Shown here: positions 17,645 through 27,315 of the stretch, in pieces
Position numbering within the stretch: position 1 is the first letter of the stretch
How the letters are laid out: every line of letters begins with the position of its first letter
From: Nocardia neocaledoniensis
GTDB taxonomy: Bacteria; Actinomycetota; Actinomycetes; Mycobacteriales; Mycobacteriaceae
NCBI RefSeq assembly: GCF_003182135.1
Contig: NZ_QGTL01000009.1
Coordinates: 124,001 to 188,000, forward strand
DNA length: 64,000 bases
Direction of reading: 5' to 3'
Notes under the pieces: generated by a model
What the model was told of the DNA's origin: nothing
Seen by the model: only the letters and a program-made list of their open reading frames with translations
Database searches by the model: none
Translations under genes and position numbers: made by a program

Positions 17645-18712
17645 TCAGTCGCGCTGGGCGCCCAGGCTGATGCCTCGGGTGGCCAGCCACGGGACCGGGT
17701 CGATCTTGTCGGTGCCGTTGAGCCAGACCTCGAAGTGGCAGTGCGGGCCGGTGGAGAAGCCGCGGTTGCCCATGGTGGCGATCTGGTCACCGGCCAGGAC
17801 GCGCTCGCCCTGCGAGACCGTCGCGGTGTCGATGTGGCCGTAGATGGTGACCGTGCCGTCGTCGTGCAGGACGCGGACCCACATGCCGAAGCCGGAGGCC
17901 GGGCCCGCCTCGATGACGGTGCCGTCGGCGACGGAGTAGATCGGGGTGCCGATCGGGCCCGCGACGTCGATACCCAGGTGCTGCACGCCCCAGCGGGCGC
18001 CGAAACCGGAGGTGTAGTTGCCGGTGGTGAACTTGGCGAACAGCGGGCGCAGCTTGGCCGATTCCTGCGCGGCGAGGTCTTCGGCGAACTTCTGCCCCTT
18101 GGCGAGGATGTCGTCGAAATGGCTCTTGTCCGCGATCGCGGAGGCTTCCAGCACCGTGGCGCCGGCGCCGGCCTGGTCGACCTCGGCGGTGTTCATCGAC
18201 TGCGCGGCGATCTCGTGGATCTGCCCGGCGGCTTCGTAGTCGACGCCGCTGTGCGGCTGGGCGGGCTCGGCCATCGCGGCCTGACCGGCGGCGACGACGG
18301 CGCCCGCGGCGACAGCGATGACGGCGGCACGGCCCTTGAGCGCGGTCGGCGGTGCGGGGACGCGATGGGCGCCACCGCGGCGTTCGACGCGCTGCGGCTC
18401 GGGCTCCGTGGCCGCGGGGCCCCAAGCGGCGTCGGCGCTGTAGCCGCCGGTGTTGTACGTACCGGTGTTGTAGGCGCCGGAGTCGTAGGTGTCGGACTCG
18501 TCCGGAGTCCATTCGTCCTCGGCGGGCGTCCAGGCATTGTCGCCGGACCAGTCCTGCCGGTCGTTCCAGATGTCCTGCTGCGGCCACGCGGTCTCGGGCG
18601 CCGCGGCGGGAGCGCGACGGGCCTGCGGGTGCGAGGTGTACTCGTCGGCGTACCGGTAACGGTGTCCGGAAGTGGGGCGATGTTCGACTGTGAAGGTGGA
18701 GCGGTGGTTCAT
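17645..18712 (-). CDS. M23 family (LytM-type) peptidoglycan endopeptidase
   Basis: 355 residues. The N-terminal ~120 are hydrophilic and Tyr/Asp/Pro-rich, with repeated YNTG units. A hydrophobic segment (AAVIAVAAGAVVAAGQAAMA) then acts as signal or anchor, followed by a linker and a C-terminal M23 domain. Zinc ligands are visible in HLGIDVAGPIG (HxxxD) and GPHCHFEV (HxH), so it should be active. It would cleave peptidoglycan cross-links outside the membrane. It sits beside sucCD as Rv0950c does in M. tuberculosis. Its upstream region contains tandem GTCAC repeats. Confidence 0.92.
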   Translation of the reverse strand: MNHRSTFTVEHRPTSGHRYRYADEYTSHPQARRAPAAAPETAWPQQDIWNDRQDWSGDNAWTPAEDEWTPDESDTYDSGAYNTGTYNTGGYSADAAWGPAATEPEPQRVERRGGAHRVPAPPTALKGRAAVIAVAAGAVVAAGQAAMAEPAQPHSGVDYEAAGQIHEIAAQSMNTAEVDQAGAGATVLEASAIADKSHFDDILAKGQKFAEDLAAQESAKLRPLFAKFTTGNYTSGFGARWGVQHLGIDVAGPIGTPIYSVADGTVIEAGPASGFGMWVRVLHDDGTVTIYGHIDTATVSQGERVLAGDQIATMGNRGFSTGPHCHFEVWLNGTDKIDPVPWLATRGISLGAQRD

Positions 18713-19232
18713 CGGCTGTACCGAATCGCCGACGGCTGTACCAAGCGAGTGCTGACGTGCCTCAAGCTTGTCGTCCTCCTCAGTCCTGACTTGCCAGTCG
18801 TGACCTGGTTGTCGTGACCTGGTTGTGACTTCGACCGCTCTGACGGTAACGAAGCTGTTGCAGAGTGGCAAGCGCTGGCCGGAAACCTACACGCCCGTGT
18901 GAGATTCGTCACCGTAACACAACGGAATATCTCACCATTTTCGGGCATTCGGGGTGAGGTTCATCGACGACATTACGTAGTAGATCGCGGGGCGTCTCAG
19001 CTTTTGGCGTCCCGACCTGCCACGGCGTTCCGGAGCGCGCGAAAACTACTCGCCAGTAGCCTTGGCCAGCGGTTTTCCGGACCTCTCCCGACACGTCGTG
19101 ACCTGCGCCACTTAGGATGAACGTGGCCGATTGGCCCTCCATGTGACTGGTTAGAGTCCGACCCGACCCGCTACCGACGTCGGGCCGCCAACAAAGACGT
19201 TGTCATAGCAACGCAGACGAGACGGTGAGTAC
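18713..19232. promoter_or_regulatory. Divergent regulatory region between M23 peptidase and sucCD
   Basis: About 520 bp without a gene. It contains a tandem 14-bp repeat (18798-18825) followed by a third GTGAC, giving GTCAC on the peptidase strand at 18800, 18814 and 18825 (14- and 11-bp steps). A GTCACCGTAAC element lies near 18908-18918 and GGTAACG near 18845. GTCAC/GTAAC direct repeats resemble MtrA sites, and MtrA controls cell-wall hydrolases in mycolata. I compared it with the ydaO c-di-AMP riboswitch pattern and did not find that. Confidence 0.45.
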
Positions 19233-20399
<1,167 letters not shown>

Positions 20400-20411
20400 G
20401 GAACCGCAAAC

Positions 20412-21329
20412 ATGTCCATCTTCCTGAACAAGGACAACAAGGTCATCGTCCAGGGCATCACCGGCGGCGAGGGCACCAAGCACACCGCGCTGATGCTGAA
20501 GGCGGGCACCAACGTCGTCGGCGGCGTCAACGCCCGTAAGGCCGGCACCACCGTCAAGCACACCGACAAGGACGGCAACGAGGTCGAGCTGCCCGTGTTC
20601 GGTTCCGTGGCCGAGGCCATGGAGAAGACCGGCGCCGACACCTCCATCGCGTTCGTGCCCCCGGCCTTCTCCAAGGACGCCATCATCGAGGCCATCGACG
20701 CGGAGATCCCGCTGCTCGTGGTCATCACCGAGGGCATCCCGGTGCAGGACTCCGCCTACGCGTGGGCCTACAACGTGGAGAAGGGCGAGAAGACCCGCAT
20801 CATCGGCCCGAACTGCCCCGGCATCATCACCCCGGGCGAGGCGCTGGTCGGCATCACCCCGAACAACATCACCGGCAAGGGCCCGGTCGGCCTGGTGTCG
20901 AAGTCGGGCACCCTGACCTACCAGATGATGTACGAGCTGCGCGATTTCGGTTTCTCGACCGCGATCGGCATCGGTGGCGACCCGGTCATCGGCACCACCC
21001 ACATCGACGCCATCGAGGCGTTCGAGAAGGACCCCGAGACCAAGATCATCGTGATGATCGGCGAGATCGGTGGTGACGCCGAGGAGCGTGCCGCGGCCTA
21101 CATCAAGGCCAACGTGACCAAGCCGGTCGTCGGCTACGTCGCCGGTTTCACCGCGCCCGAGGGCAAGACCATGGGCCACGCCGGCGCCATCGTCTCCAGC
21201 GGCGGCGGCACCGCGCAGGCCAAGCAGGAGGCCCTCGAGGCCGCCGGTGTGAAGGTCGGCAAGACGCCGTCCGCCACCGCCGCGCTGGCCCGCGAGATTC
21301 TGGAGAAGGCGTCGATCGCCTCCGCCTGA
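20412..21329 (+). CDS. sucD: Succinyl-CoA synthetase (ligase), alpha subunit
   Basis: 305 residues. MSIFLNKDNKVIVQGITGGEG and VFGSVAEAM mark the CoA-binding Rossmann domain. The phosphorylated histidine lies in TMGHAGAIVSSGGGTAQAK. It is the second gene of sucCD; a GGAACC-type leader precedes ATG. A hairpin about 95 bp downstream probably ends the operon. Confidence 0.98.
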   Translation: MSIFLNKDNKVIVQGITGGEGTKHTALMLKAGTNVVGGVNARKAGTTVKHTDKDGNEVELPVFGSVAEAMEKTGADTSIAFVPPAFSKDAIIEAIDAEIPLLVVITEGIPVQDSAYAWAYNVEKGEKTRIIGPNCPGIITPGEALVGITPNNITGKGPVGLVSKSGTLTYQMMYELRDFGFSTAIGIGGDPVIGTTHIDAIEAFEKDPETKIIVMIGEIGGDAEERAAAYIKANVTKPVVGYVAGFTAPEGKTMGHAGAIVSSGGGTAQAKQEALEAAGVKVGKTPSATAALAREILEKASIASA

Positions 21330-21423
21330 TCAGTCAGGGCCCGAAGGCGGTAGCTTGCGTGACCACGTAGGGCCCCGGATCGGGCGAATGGATACAGCCT
21401 GATCTGAATCTCACATCGACCTA

Positions 21424-21459
21424 GGCCGTCTTCCGGGTTTGCCGGAGGCGGCCTTTGTC
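21424..21459 (+). terminator. Terminator after sucCD
   Basis: GGCCGTCTTCCGG and CCGGAGGCGGCC (with G-T pairs) form a 12-13 bp stem around a GTTTG loop, followed by TTTGTC. It lies in the 273-bp gap between sucD and the next gene. Confidence 0.65.
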
Positions 21460-21602
21460 GATTCATCCACAGGCGGTGGGTTGTCCACAGCCCGCTCGGT
21501 AGGTGATGACCGGGAACGTGGCGTGCAGTAGCGTCAAGACCGGACCAGCAGCAGTCAGTTCGACGCGACCGATGCGCACGACTCGATCAAGGAGACGACG
21601 AC

Positions 21603-22676
21603 ATGTCATACCCGACCGGGGGCTCCGGGTACAACACACCCGCGGCGCCCGCCGCGCCCAGCCAGGGTCCGAGCACCGGAGCCGCCGCGCCGTCGCCATC
21701 GACCGCGACCGGCTCGGAAGGCAAAGGCCTGCCGTTCATTCTGACCGCGGCGACCGCCGGTCTCGGCGTGCTGACCTTCCTGCTCGGCTTCCTGCCCTAC
21801 ATCGGTTCCGAGCCGACCAAGATCGGCGGCACGACCGTCGGCTCCGACATCAGCTTCAGCCTGTTCGAGTGGTCGGGTGGCGCGACCGTCGCCCTGCTGC
21901 TGCTCGCGGGTCTGCTCGCCGGTGTCTCGTTGCTGCCCAAGCAGGATCTGCTCGGTGCGGCCGCCGCGTCGGCGGTGGCCGGGTTCCTCGCCCTGGTGAT
22001 CTCGACCTTCGTCGGCGCCCCCGAGGGCTCCGAGCTCGAGATCGGCGCCTTCCTGGTGCTGGTGCTCGCGTTCGCGACCGCCGCGGTCGCAGTGGTGGCA
22101 CTGCTGTTCACGCTGGGGATCATCAAGGCGCCCGCGCCCAAGCCGGCGCAGCCGCAGCAGCAGCCGGGTCAGTACGGCCAGCAGGGCTATGGGCAGCAGG
22201 GTTACGGCCAGCAGCCCGGCTACGGTCAGCAGCCGTCCTACGGCCAGCAGGCCGGCTACGGCCAGGGGCAGACCGGCGGTCAGTACCAGACGCAGTCGCC
22301 GTACGGCCAGCAGAGCCAGCCGTCGGTGCCGCAGCCGTCCTACGGTCAGCCGGGGCAGGCGCAGCCTGGCCAGCAGCCGTCCTACGGCCAGCAGCCGGGT
22401 CAGCAGTCGCCCTACGGTCAGCAGTACGGCGCCCCGCAGCAGCAGTCGCCCTACGGCGGCGCCCCGCAGCAGCCGCGGCCCGATGAGAGTGCGACCCAGC
22501 ACTTCGGCGGCGCCCAGCCGCAGGGTGGTCAGCCGTTCGGCGCCCCGAACTACGGTGGCGCGCAGCAGGGTTCGCAGCCGCAGCCGGGCCAGGCGCAGCC
22601 GTTCGGCGGCGAACAGGCCTCCGACCCGGCGGCCGACGCCACCACGGCGTTCCGCCCGAACGACGAGAACAAGTAG
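21603..22676 (+). CDS. DUF5336-type membrane protein with Gln/Gly/Tyr/Pro-rich tail (34-kDa antigen-like)
   Basis: 357 residues. A short cytoplasmic Pro/Gly/Ala leader is followed by four membrane helices at about residues 40-175 (FILTAATAGLGVLTFLLGFL, ATVALLLLAGLLAGVSLL, AVAGFLALVISTFVG, FLVLVLAFATAAVAVVALL). A ~165-residue low-complexity tail then carries many YGQQ, QQPGYG and QSPYG units. The position between sucD and perM and this layout match Rv0954 of M. tuberculosis, linked to division and envelope growth. Function is not established. The tail is likely disordered. Confidence 0.85.
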   Translation: MSYPTGGSGYNTPAAPAAPSQGPSTGAAAPSPSTATGSEGKGLPFILTAATAGLGVLTFLLGFLPYIGSEPTKIGGTTVGSDISFSLFEWSGGATVALLLLAGLLAGVSLLPKQDLLGAAAASAVAGFLALVISTFVGAPEGSELEIGAFLVLVLAFATAAVAVVALLFTLGIIKAPAPKPAQPQQQPGQYGQQGYGQQGYGQQPGYGQQPSYGQQAGYGQGQTGGQYQTQSPYGQQSQPSVPQPSYGQPGQAQPGQQPSYGQQPGQQSPYGQQYGAPQQQSPYGGAPQQPRPDESATQHFGGAQPQGGQPFGAPNYGGAQQGSQPQPGQAQPFGGEQASDPAADATTAFRPNDENK

Positions 22677-22711
22677 AAAACCGACGGCCGCCGCGCGTGG
22701 CACGGTGCGAT

Positions 22712-22743
22712 CGCGAGCCCACAGGTGTGCCTGTGGGCTCGCG
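22712..22743 (+). terminator. Terminator-like perfect hairpin
   Basis: CGCGAGCCCACAGG and its exact complement form a 14-bp stem around a TGTG loop between the DUF5336 gene and perM. There is no T-tract, so it may act as an attenuator or a factor-assisted terminator. Confidence 0.6.
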
Positions 22744-22790
22744 GCGCGCCTGCCCCGCGCCCGCCGGGGAAGCTGCCACGCTGAATTGTC

Positions 22791-24320
22791 ATGAGCTCCC
22801 GTAACGCCCTCGTGCGCCGGACCTCCGGGTCACGCGGCGTCGGGGAGACCACCGCAGCGTCGTCCGGGCACGAGCACGAGCCGCCCTGGTGGTCGCTGTC
22901 GCCGGAACGGGCGCGAACCCTGCTGCTCGTCGCGGCCCGGCCGACGATCTGCGCGCTGGCGGCGACCGTCGTGCTGGTGCTGGTGGTCATGCTCACCACC
23001 GGGACCGACCTGACCAGCGCGCCCGGCGCGGTCGCGGCGACCTGGCTCGCCGCCCACCAGATTCCGCTCACCGTCGGCCGCACCACGCTCGGCCTGCTGC
23101 CGCTGGTGCCGACCGCCGTCCTGGTCTGGGCAGCGGCCCGCGAATGCGCGCGGGCGATACCGAGCCGCCCCACCCCGGTCGACCTGGGCTGGCTCGCCGC
23201 GTCCGTGCTGGCGGGCCCACTACTGCTGACCGCCGTCTGCCTCGCCGTCACCGGTGACGCGGCGGGCGTCACGCCGCTCGAACCGCCGGGTCCGCTCACC
23301 GCGTTCGGCTGGGTGATCCTGCTGTACCTCGGCGCCGCCGCGGCCGGAATCGGCAGCCGGTCCTGGCGTTCGCTGTGCGCGCTGGTGCCGGTCGACATCC
23401 CGGAGTGGGCGGTCCTCGGCGCCCGTGCCGCGCGCCGCACCGTACTGCGGATGCTGGGCTGCGCCGCCCTGGCGACACTCGTGTCGTTCTTCGTCCACCT
23501 GTCCCGGCTCGACGGCGCGTATCAGCGGGCGGACAACGTCACCGACGTTCTCGGGATGACGCTGCTGTCGCTGCTCTACCTGCCCAATGTGGTGATCGCC
23601 GCGGCCGGGCTGCTCAGCGGCGCGGCCGTGCAGTTCGGTGCCGGATCGGTCGGCCTGTTCGGCGTCACCGCCGCGCAGGTGCCCGCGCTGCCCGCGCTCG
23701 TCCCCGTGCCGGAGGGCCCGGCCGCACCCTGGTGGCCGGTGCTGCTGCTGGTGCCGATCGCGATCGGCGTCCTGGCCGGTGTCGAACTGGGCCGCACCAG
23801 CGACGACCGGCCCGGCGCGCCGTGGGCGACGCTCACCTGCGCCGCGCTGTCCACGCTGACGATGCTGCTGCTCGCCATCGTGGGCGGCGGGCAGCTCGGC
23901 GCGGTCGGCCGGGTCGGGGTCGACCTGCTGATGCTGGTGGTGCTGATGATCACCTGGTTCGGCGTCGGTGGTTTCGTCGGCATGGTCTTCGCCCGCCGCT
24001 TCCTCGCGCCCGCCGCCCCGGCCGAGCCCGAGGCCGACTACGACGACGCGGACTATGACTACGCCTACGCGGACGACGACTACGACGAGGACGATTACTA
24101 CTACGACGACGACGAGGACGAGGACGAGCACGACGACACCGACGACTACGACGACGATCCCGCCGTCGAGGTCGACGCCGAGGTGCTCGAAGACATCGAC
24201 GACGACGTCGAGGTGAGCATCGCCGCGCCCGGCTCCGCGACACCGCCCGCCGACGACATCGTCGACGCGGAGGTCGTCGAGCCGGACCTGCCGGAAGGTG
24301 ACAGGGACACCGGTCGTTAA
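22791..24320 (+). CDS. perM: Cell division protein PerM (DUF6350 membrane protein)
   Basis: 509 residues with about 8-10 hydrophobic helices between residues ~40 and ~400, then an extremely acidic C-terminal tail with Asp/Tyr repeats (YDDADYDYAYADDDYDED, from about residue 415). Position after the DUF5336 gene and before purN matches Rv0955, shown in M. tuberculosis to stabilise division through FtsB. The DY-rich tail is longer and more repetitive than in the parts of the family I recall. Assignment is by synteny and topology. Confidence 0.85.
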   Translation: MSSRNALVRRTSGSRGVGETTAASSGHEHEPPWWSLSPERARTLLLVAARPTICALAATVVLVLVVMLTTGTDLTSAPGAVAATWLAAHQIPLTVGRTTLGLLPLVPTAVLVWAAARECARAIPSRPTPVDLGWLAASVLAGPLLLTAVCLAVTGDAAGVTPLEPPGPLTAFGWVILLYLGAAAAGIGSRSWRSLCALVPVDIPEWAVLGARAARRTVLRMLGCAALATLVSFFVHLSRLDGAYQRADNVTDVLGMTLLSLLYLPNVVIAAAGLLSGAAVQFGAGSVGLFGVTAAQVPALPALVPVPEGPAAPWWPVLLLVPIAIGVLAGVELGRTSDDRPGAPWATLTCAALSTLTMLLLAIVGGGQLGAVGRVGVDLLMLVVLMITWFGVGGFVGMVFARRFLAPAAPAEPEADYDDADYDYAYADDDYDEDDYYYDDDEDEDEHDDTDDYDDDPAVEVDAEVLEDIDDDVEVSIAAPGSATPPADDIVDAEVVEPDLPEGDRDTGR

Positions 24321-24376
24321 GCTCGACCCGGCGGTATCGCCGATCGCCGCCCCCCGACCAACGCAGGAGTAGAGCG

Positions 24377-25033
24377 CTGACGTCCTCGTTTGCCCAGTGG
24401 AAGCCCGCAGGGACACCGGCCACCGTCGTCGTCCTCGCCTCGGGCACCGGCTCGCTGCTCAACGCGCTGCTGGCCGCCGCCCGCGAGCCCGGATTCCCCG
24501 CGAAGATCGTCGCCGTCGGCGTCGACCGCGTGTGCCAGGCCACCGACCACGCCGAGGCGGCGGGCGTCGAGCACTTCCGGGTCGCGCTCAAAGACTTTCC
24601 CGACCGGTCCGCCTGGGATCAGGCGCTGGCCGACGCGGTCGACGCGCATCAGCCCGACCTGGTGGTCTCGGCCGGCTTCATGAAGATCGTCGGCCCCCGC
24701 TTCCTGGAGCGTTTCGGCGGCCGGTTCATCAACACCCATCCCGCGCTGCTGCCCGCGTTCCCCGGCGCGCACGGCGTGCGGGACGCGCTCGCCTACGGCG
24801 CGAAGGTCACCGGCTGCACCGTGCACCTGGTCGACGGCGGCGTCGACACGGGCCCGATCCTGGCGCAGGAGGCGGTCGACGTGCTGCCCGGCGACGACGA
24901 GGCCACGCTGCACGAGCGCATCAAGATTGTCGAGCGACGGCTGCTGGCGGAGGTCATCGCCGCCGTCGCGACGCGAGGCATTGTCTCCGACGGACGAAAG
25001 GCAGAAATTCCAGATGAGCGAGCACACCGGTGA
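24377..25033 (+). CDS. purN: Phosphoribosylglycinamide formyltransferase (CTG start likely)
   Basis: 218 residues if it begins at CTG 24377. Family motifs are VVVLASGTGSLLNALL at residues ~16-31, SAGFMKIVGPRFLERF, and the catalytic FINTHPALLPAFPGAHG followed by GGVDTGPILAQE. It uses 10-formyl-THF to formylate GAR in purine synthesis. No ATG, GTG or TTG is in frame before the nucleotide-binding motif; the first is GTG 24530, which would delete it. AGGAG (24365-24369) sits 7 bases before CTG. The 3' end overlaps purH (GTGA). Confidence 0.93.
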   Translation: MTSSFAQWKPAGTPATVVVLASGTGSLLNALLAAAREPGFPAKIVAVGVDRVCQATDHAEAAGVEHFRVALKDFPDRSAWDQALADAVDAHQPDLVVSAGFMKIVGPRFLERFGGRFINTHPALLPAFPGAHGVRDALAYGAKVTGCTVHLVDGGVDTGPILAQEAVDVLPGDDEATLHERIKIVERRLLAEVIAAVATRGIVSDGRKAEIPDERAHR

Positions 25034-26595
25034 GTGAACGTAAGGCCATCCGCAGGGCGCTGGTGAGCGTCTACGACAAGACCGGGCTCATCGAGCTGGC
25101 CACCGGGCTGCACGCCGCGGGCGTGGAGCTGGTGTCGACCGGCTCGACCGCGGGCAAGATCGCCGAGGCGGGCATTCCGGTCACCAAGGTCGAGGACCTG
25201 ACCGGTTTCCCGGAGACCCTCGACGGCCGCGTCAAGACGCTGCACCCGCGCGTGCACGCCGGCATCCTCGCCGACACCCGGCGTCCCGAGCACGTCGATC
25301 AGCTGGGCGAGCTCGGCGTGGAGGCCTTCCAGCTGGTGGTGGTGAACCTCTACCCGTTCACCCAGACCGTGGCCGGTGGCGCGAGCATCGACGAGTGCGT
25401 CGAGCAGATCGACATCGGCGGTCCGTCGATGGTGCGCGCGGCCGCGAAGAACCATCCGTCGGTGGGCGTCGTCGTCGATGTCACCGATTACGACGACGTG
25501 CTGACCGCGGTGAAGTCCGGCGGGTTCACCCTCGCCGAGCGGACCGCGCTGGCCGCCAAGGCCTTCCAGCACACCGCGAGCTACGACGTGGCCGTCGCGA
25601 GCTGGATGGGTTCGGTCGCCGTGCCCGCCGTGGTGCCCGAGACCGAACAGTTCCCCGGTTGGGTCGCCGGCTCCTGGGAGCGGGCCGCGGTGCTGCGGTA
25701 CGGCGAGAACCCGCACCAGGCGGCCGCGCTGTACACCGCCAACGACGGCACCGTCGGGATCGCGCAGGCCGAGCAGCTGCACGGCAAGGAGATGTCGTAC
25801 AACAACTACACCGACGGTGACGCCGCCTGGCGCGCCGCGTTCGACTTCGACGAGCCCGCCGTCGCGGTGATCAAGCACGCCAACCCGTGCGGCATCGCCG
25901 TCGGCGCCGACATCGCCGAGGCGCACCGCAAGGCCCACGCGACCGACCCGGTCAGCGCCTACGGCGGTGTGATCGCGGCCAACCGCGAGGTCAGCGTGGA
26001 GATGGCCGAGCAGGTCGCCGAGATCTTCACCGAGGTCATCGTGGCCCCCGGCTACGCGCCCGGCGCGGTCGAGGTGCTGCAGCGCAAGAAGAACGTGCGC
26101 GTGCTCGTCGCCGAGCCGCCGCGGCGCAAGGGCGTGGAGCTGCGCCCGATCAGCGGCGGTGCGCTGCTGCAGGACCGCGACGTGCTCGACGCCGAGGGCG
26201 ACGACCCGGCCAACTGGACCCTCGCCGCGGGTGACCCGGCCGATGCCGCCACTCTGGCCGATCTCGAATTCGCTTGGCGCGCTTGCCGTGCCGTGAAGTC
26301 GAACGCGATCCTGCTGGCCGATGACGGCGCCGCGGTCGGCGTGGGCATGGGCCAGGTCAACCGCGTCGATTCGTGCAAGCTCGCCGTCGAGCGCGCGGGG
26401 GAGCGGGCCAAGGGCTCGGTCGCCGCGTCGGACGCGTTCTTCCCGTTCTCCGACGGACCGCAGATCCTGGTGGCGGCCGGCGTGCGCGCCATCGTGCACC
26501 CCGGCGGTTCGATCCGCGACAAGGACACCGTCGAGCTCTGCAAGGAAGCCGGCGTCACCCTGTACCTGACCGGAGCGCGCCACTTCGCGCACTGA
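25030..26595 (+). CDS. purH: Bifunctional AICAR formyltransferase/IMP cyclohydrolase
   Basis: 521 residues from GTG overlapping the purN stop. The N-terminal IMP cyclohydrolase (MGS-like) domain shows ALVSVYDKTGLIEL, STGSTAGKIAEAG and GGPSMVRAAAKN. The C-terminal transformylase shows YGENPHQAAALY and KHANPCGIAVG, and ends with the conserved GVTLYLTGARHFAH. It performs the last two steps of IMP synthesis. Coupled translation with purN is evident, and a strong terminator follows. Confidence 0.98.
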   Translation: MSERKAIRRALVSVYDKTGLIELATGLHAAGVELVSTGSTAGKIAEAGIPVTKVEDLTGFPETLDGRVKTLHPRVHAGILADTRRPEHVDQLGELGVEAFQLVVVNLYPFTQTVAGGASIDECVEQIDIGGPSMVRAAAKNHPSVGVVVDVTDYDDVLTAVKSGGFTLAERTALAAKAFQHTASYDVAVASWMGSVAVPAVVPETEQFPGWVAGSWERAAVLRYGENPHQAAALYTANDGTVGIAQAEQLHGKEMSYNNYTDGDAAWRAAFDFDEPAVAVIKHANPCGIAVGADIAEAHRKAHATDPVSAYGGVIAANREVSVEMAEQVAEIFTEVIVAPGYAPGAVEVLQRKKNVRVLVAEPPRRKGVELRPISGGALLQDRDVLDAEGDDPANWTLAAGDPADAATLADLEFAWRACRAVKSNAILLADDGAAVGVGMGQVNRVDSCKLAVERAGERAKGSVAASDAFFPFSDGPQILVAAGVRAIVHPGGSIRDKDTVELCKEAGVTLYLTGARHFAH

Positions 26596-26613
26596 GTCAC
26601 CGCGTACCCGAAC

Positions 26614-26656
26614 CGGGTGTCGCGCCGAATCTCTCGGCGCGACACCCGTTTTCGTT
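26614..26656 (+). terminator. Strong intrinsic terminator after purNH
   Basis: A perfect 15-bp stem CGGGTGTCGCGCCGA/TCGGCGCGACACCCG with a 5-base loop is followed by TTTTCGTT. It lies between the convergent purH and lipoprotein genes. Confidence 0.92.
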
Positions 26657-27101
26657 ATCCGGCGTCGACGACCTCGCGGCTGCCGAGTGGAGAGTCCAGT
26701 GCGATCTCGACGGTGCCGAAGACGGCGTTCATGGTGCACATCTTGCCGACCGCGTCGGCCCGCGTCCCGCCGCGCAGCGCCACCCTCACCTGCTCGGCGG
26801 TCTCGGTGACGGTGACGTCGACGCCGAAGCACTCCGGGTTGCCGGTCTGGAAGTTGACGCCGATCGTGTTGTCACCCAGGCGGGTCCAGGACGAGAACGC
26901 GAGCGGGTGCGGCTCGACGATGGTCGGATCGGGGGTGAACCGGTGCCCGATGCCCGCGTTGCCGTCCTCTGGGCGCGCGCTCGGCGTCGCCGACGAACTC
27001 GGCTGGGGCGCAGCGTCTTCGGTGTTCGAGCAGGCGGTGAGCGGGCCCATCAGCACGGCGACGGCGGCCGTGGCGGCGGTGAAACGCGACATCGTTCGCA
27101 T
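26655..27101 (-). CDS. Small putative lipoprotein, function unknown
   Basis: 148 residues. The N-terminus MRTMSRFTAATAAVAVLMG followed by the lipobox LTAC (Cys at about 24) marks a lipoprotein signal peptide. The mature part begins Ser/Pro/Ala-rich and contains a compact beta-rich domain (TIGVNFQTGNPECFGVDVTV, GTVEIALDSPLGSREVVDAG) with two further cysteines. It should be anchored to the outer face of the plasma membrane. I do not recognise the family. ATG 27092 is an alternative start. It converges with purH. Confidence 0.75.
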   Translation of the reverse strand: MRTMSRFTAATAAVAVLMGPLTACSNTEDAAPQPSSSATPSARPEDGNAGIGHRFTPDPTIVEPHPLAFSSWTRLGDNTIGVNFQTGNPECFGVDVTVTETAEQVRVALRGGTRADAVGKMCTMNAVFGTVEIALDSPLGSREVVDAG

Positions 27102-27315
27102 GCTCGCCACCCTAGCCGGGGCGTCGGCGGAGCAGGCCCCGGCGAGCGGCGCGATCCGAAGACGACGTATCTCACAGTGAACTTTCCGCGAACCCTGCGC
27201 GTAACTCGCCCATTTCCGCTCCGCGCGGGCTACATTCGCTTCCGATGCGCCGCCGTGGCACACGGCGAGCATCTTTTCATCGGTGCTCTGCAACTGGATC
27301 TTCGAAAGGACGAAC

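Noticed and set aside
18713..18960. Possible ydaO (c-di-AMP) riboswitch ahead of the M23 peptidase gene
   Set aside because: Actinobacterial cell-wall hydrolases often have one, but the conserved ydaO core and pairing pattern are not found here; only GTCAC-type repeats.
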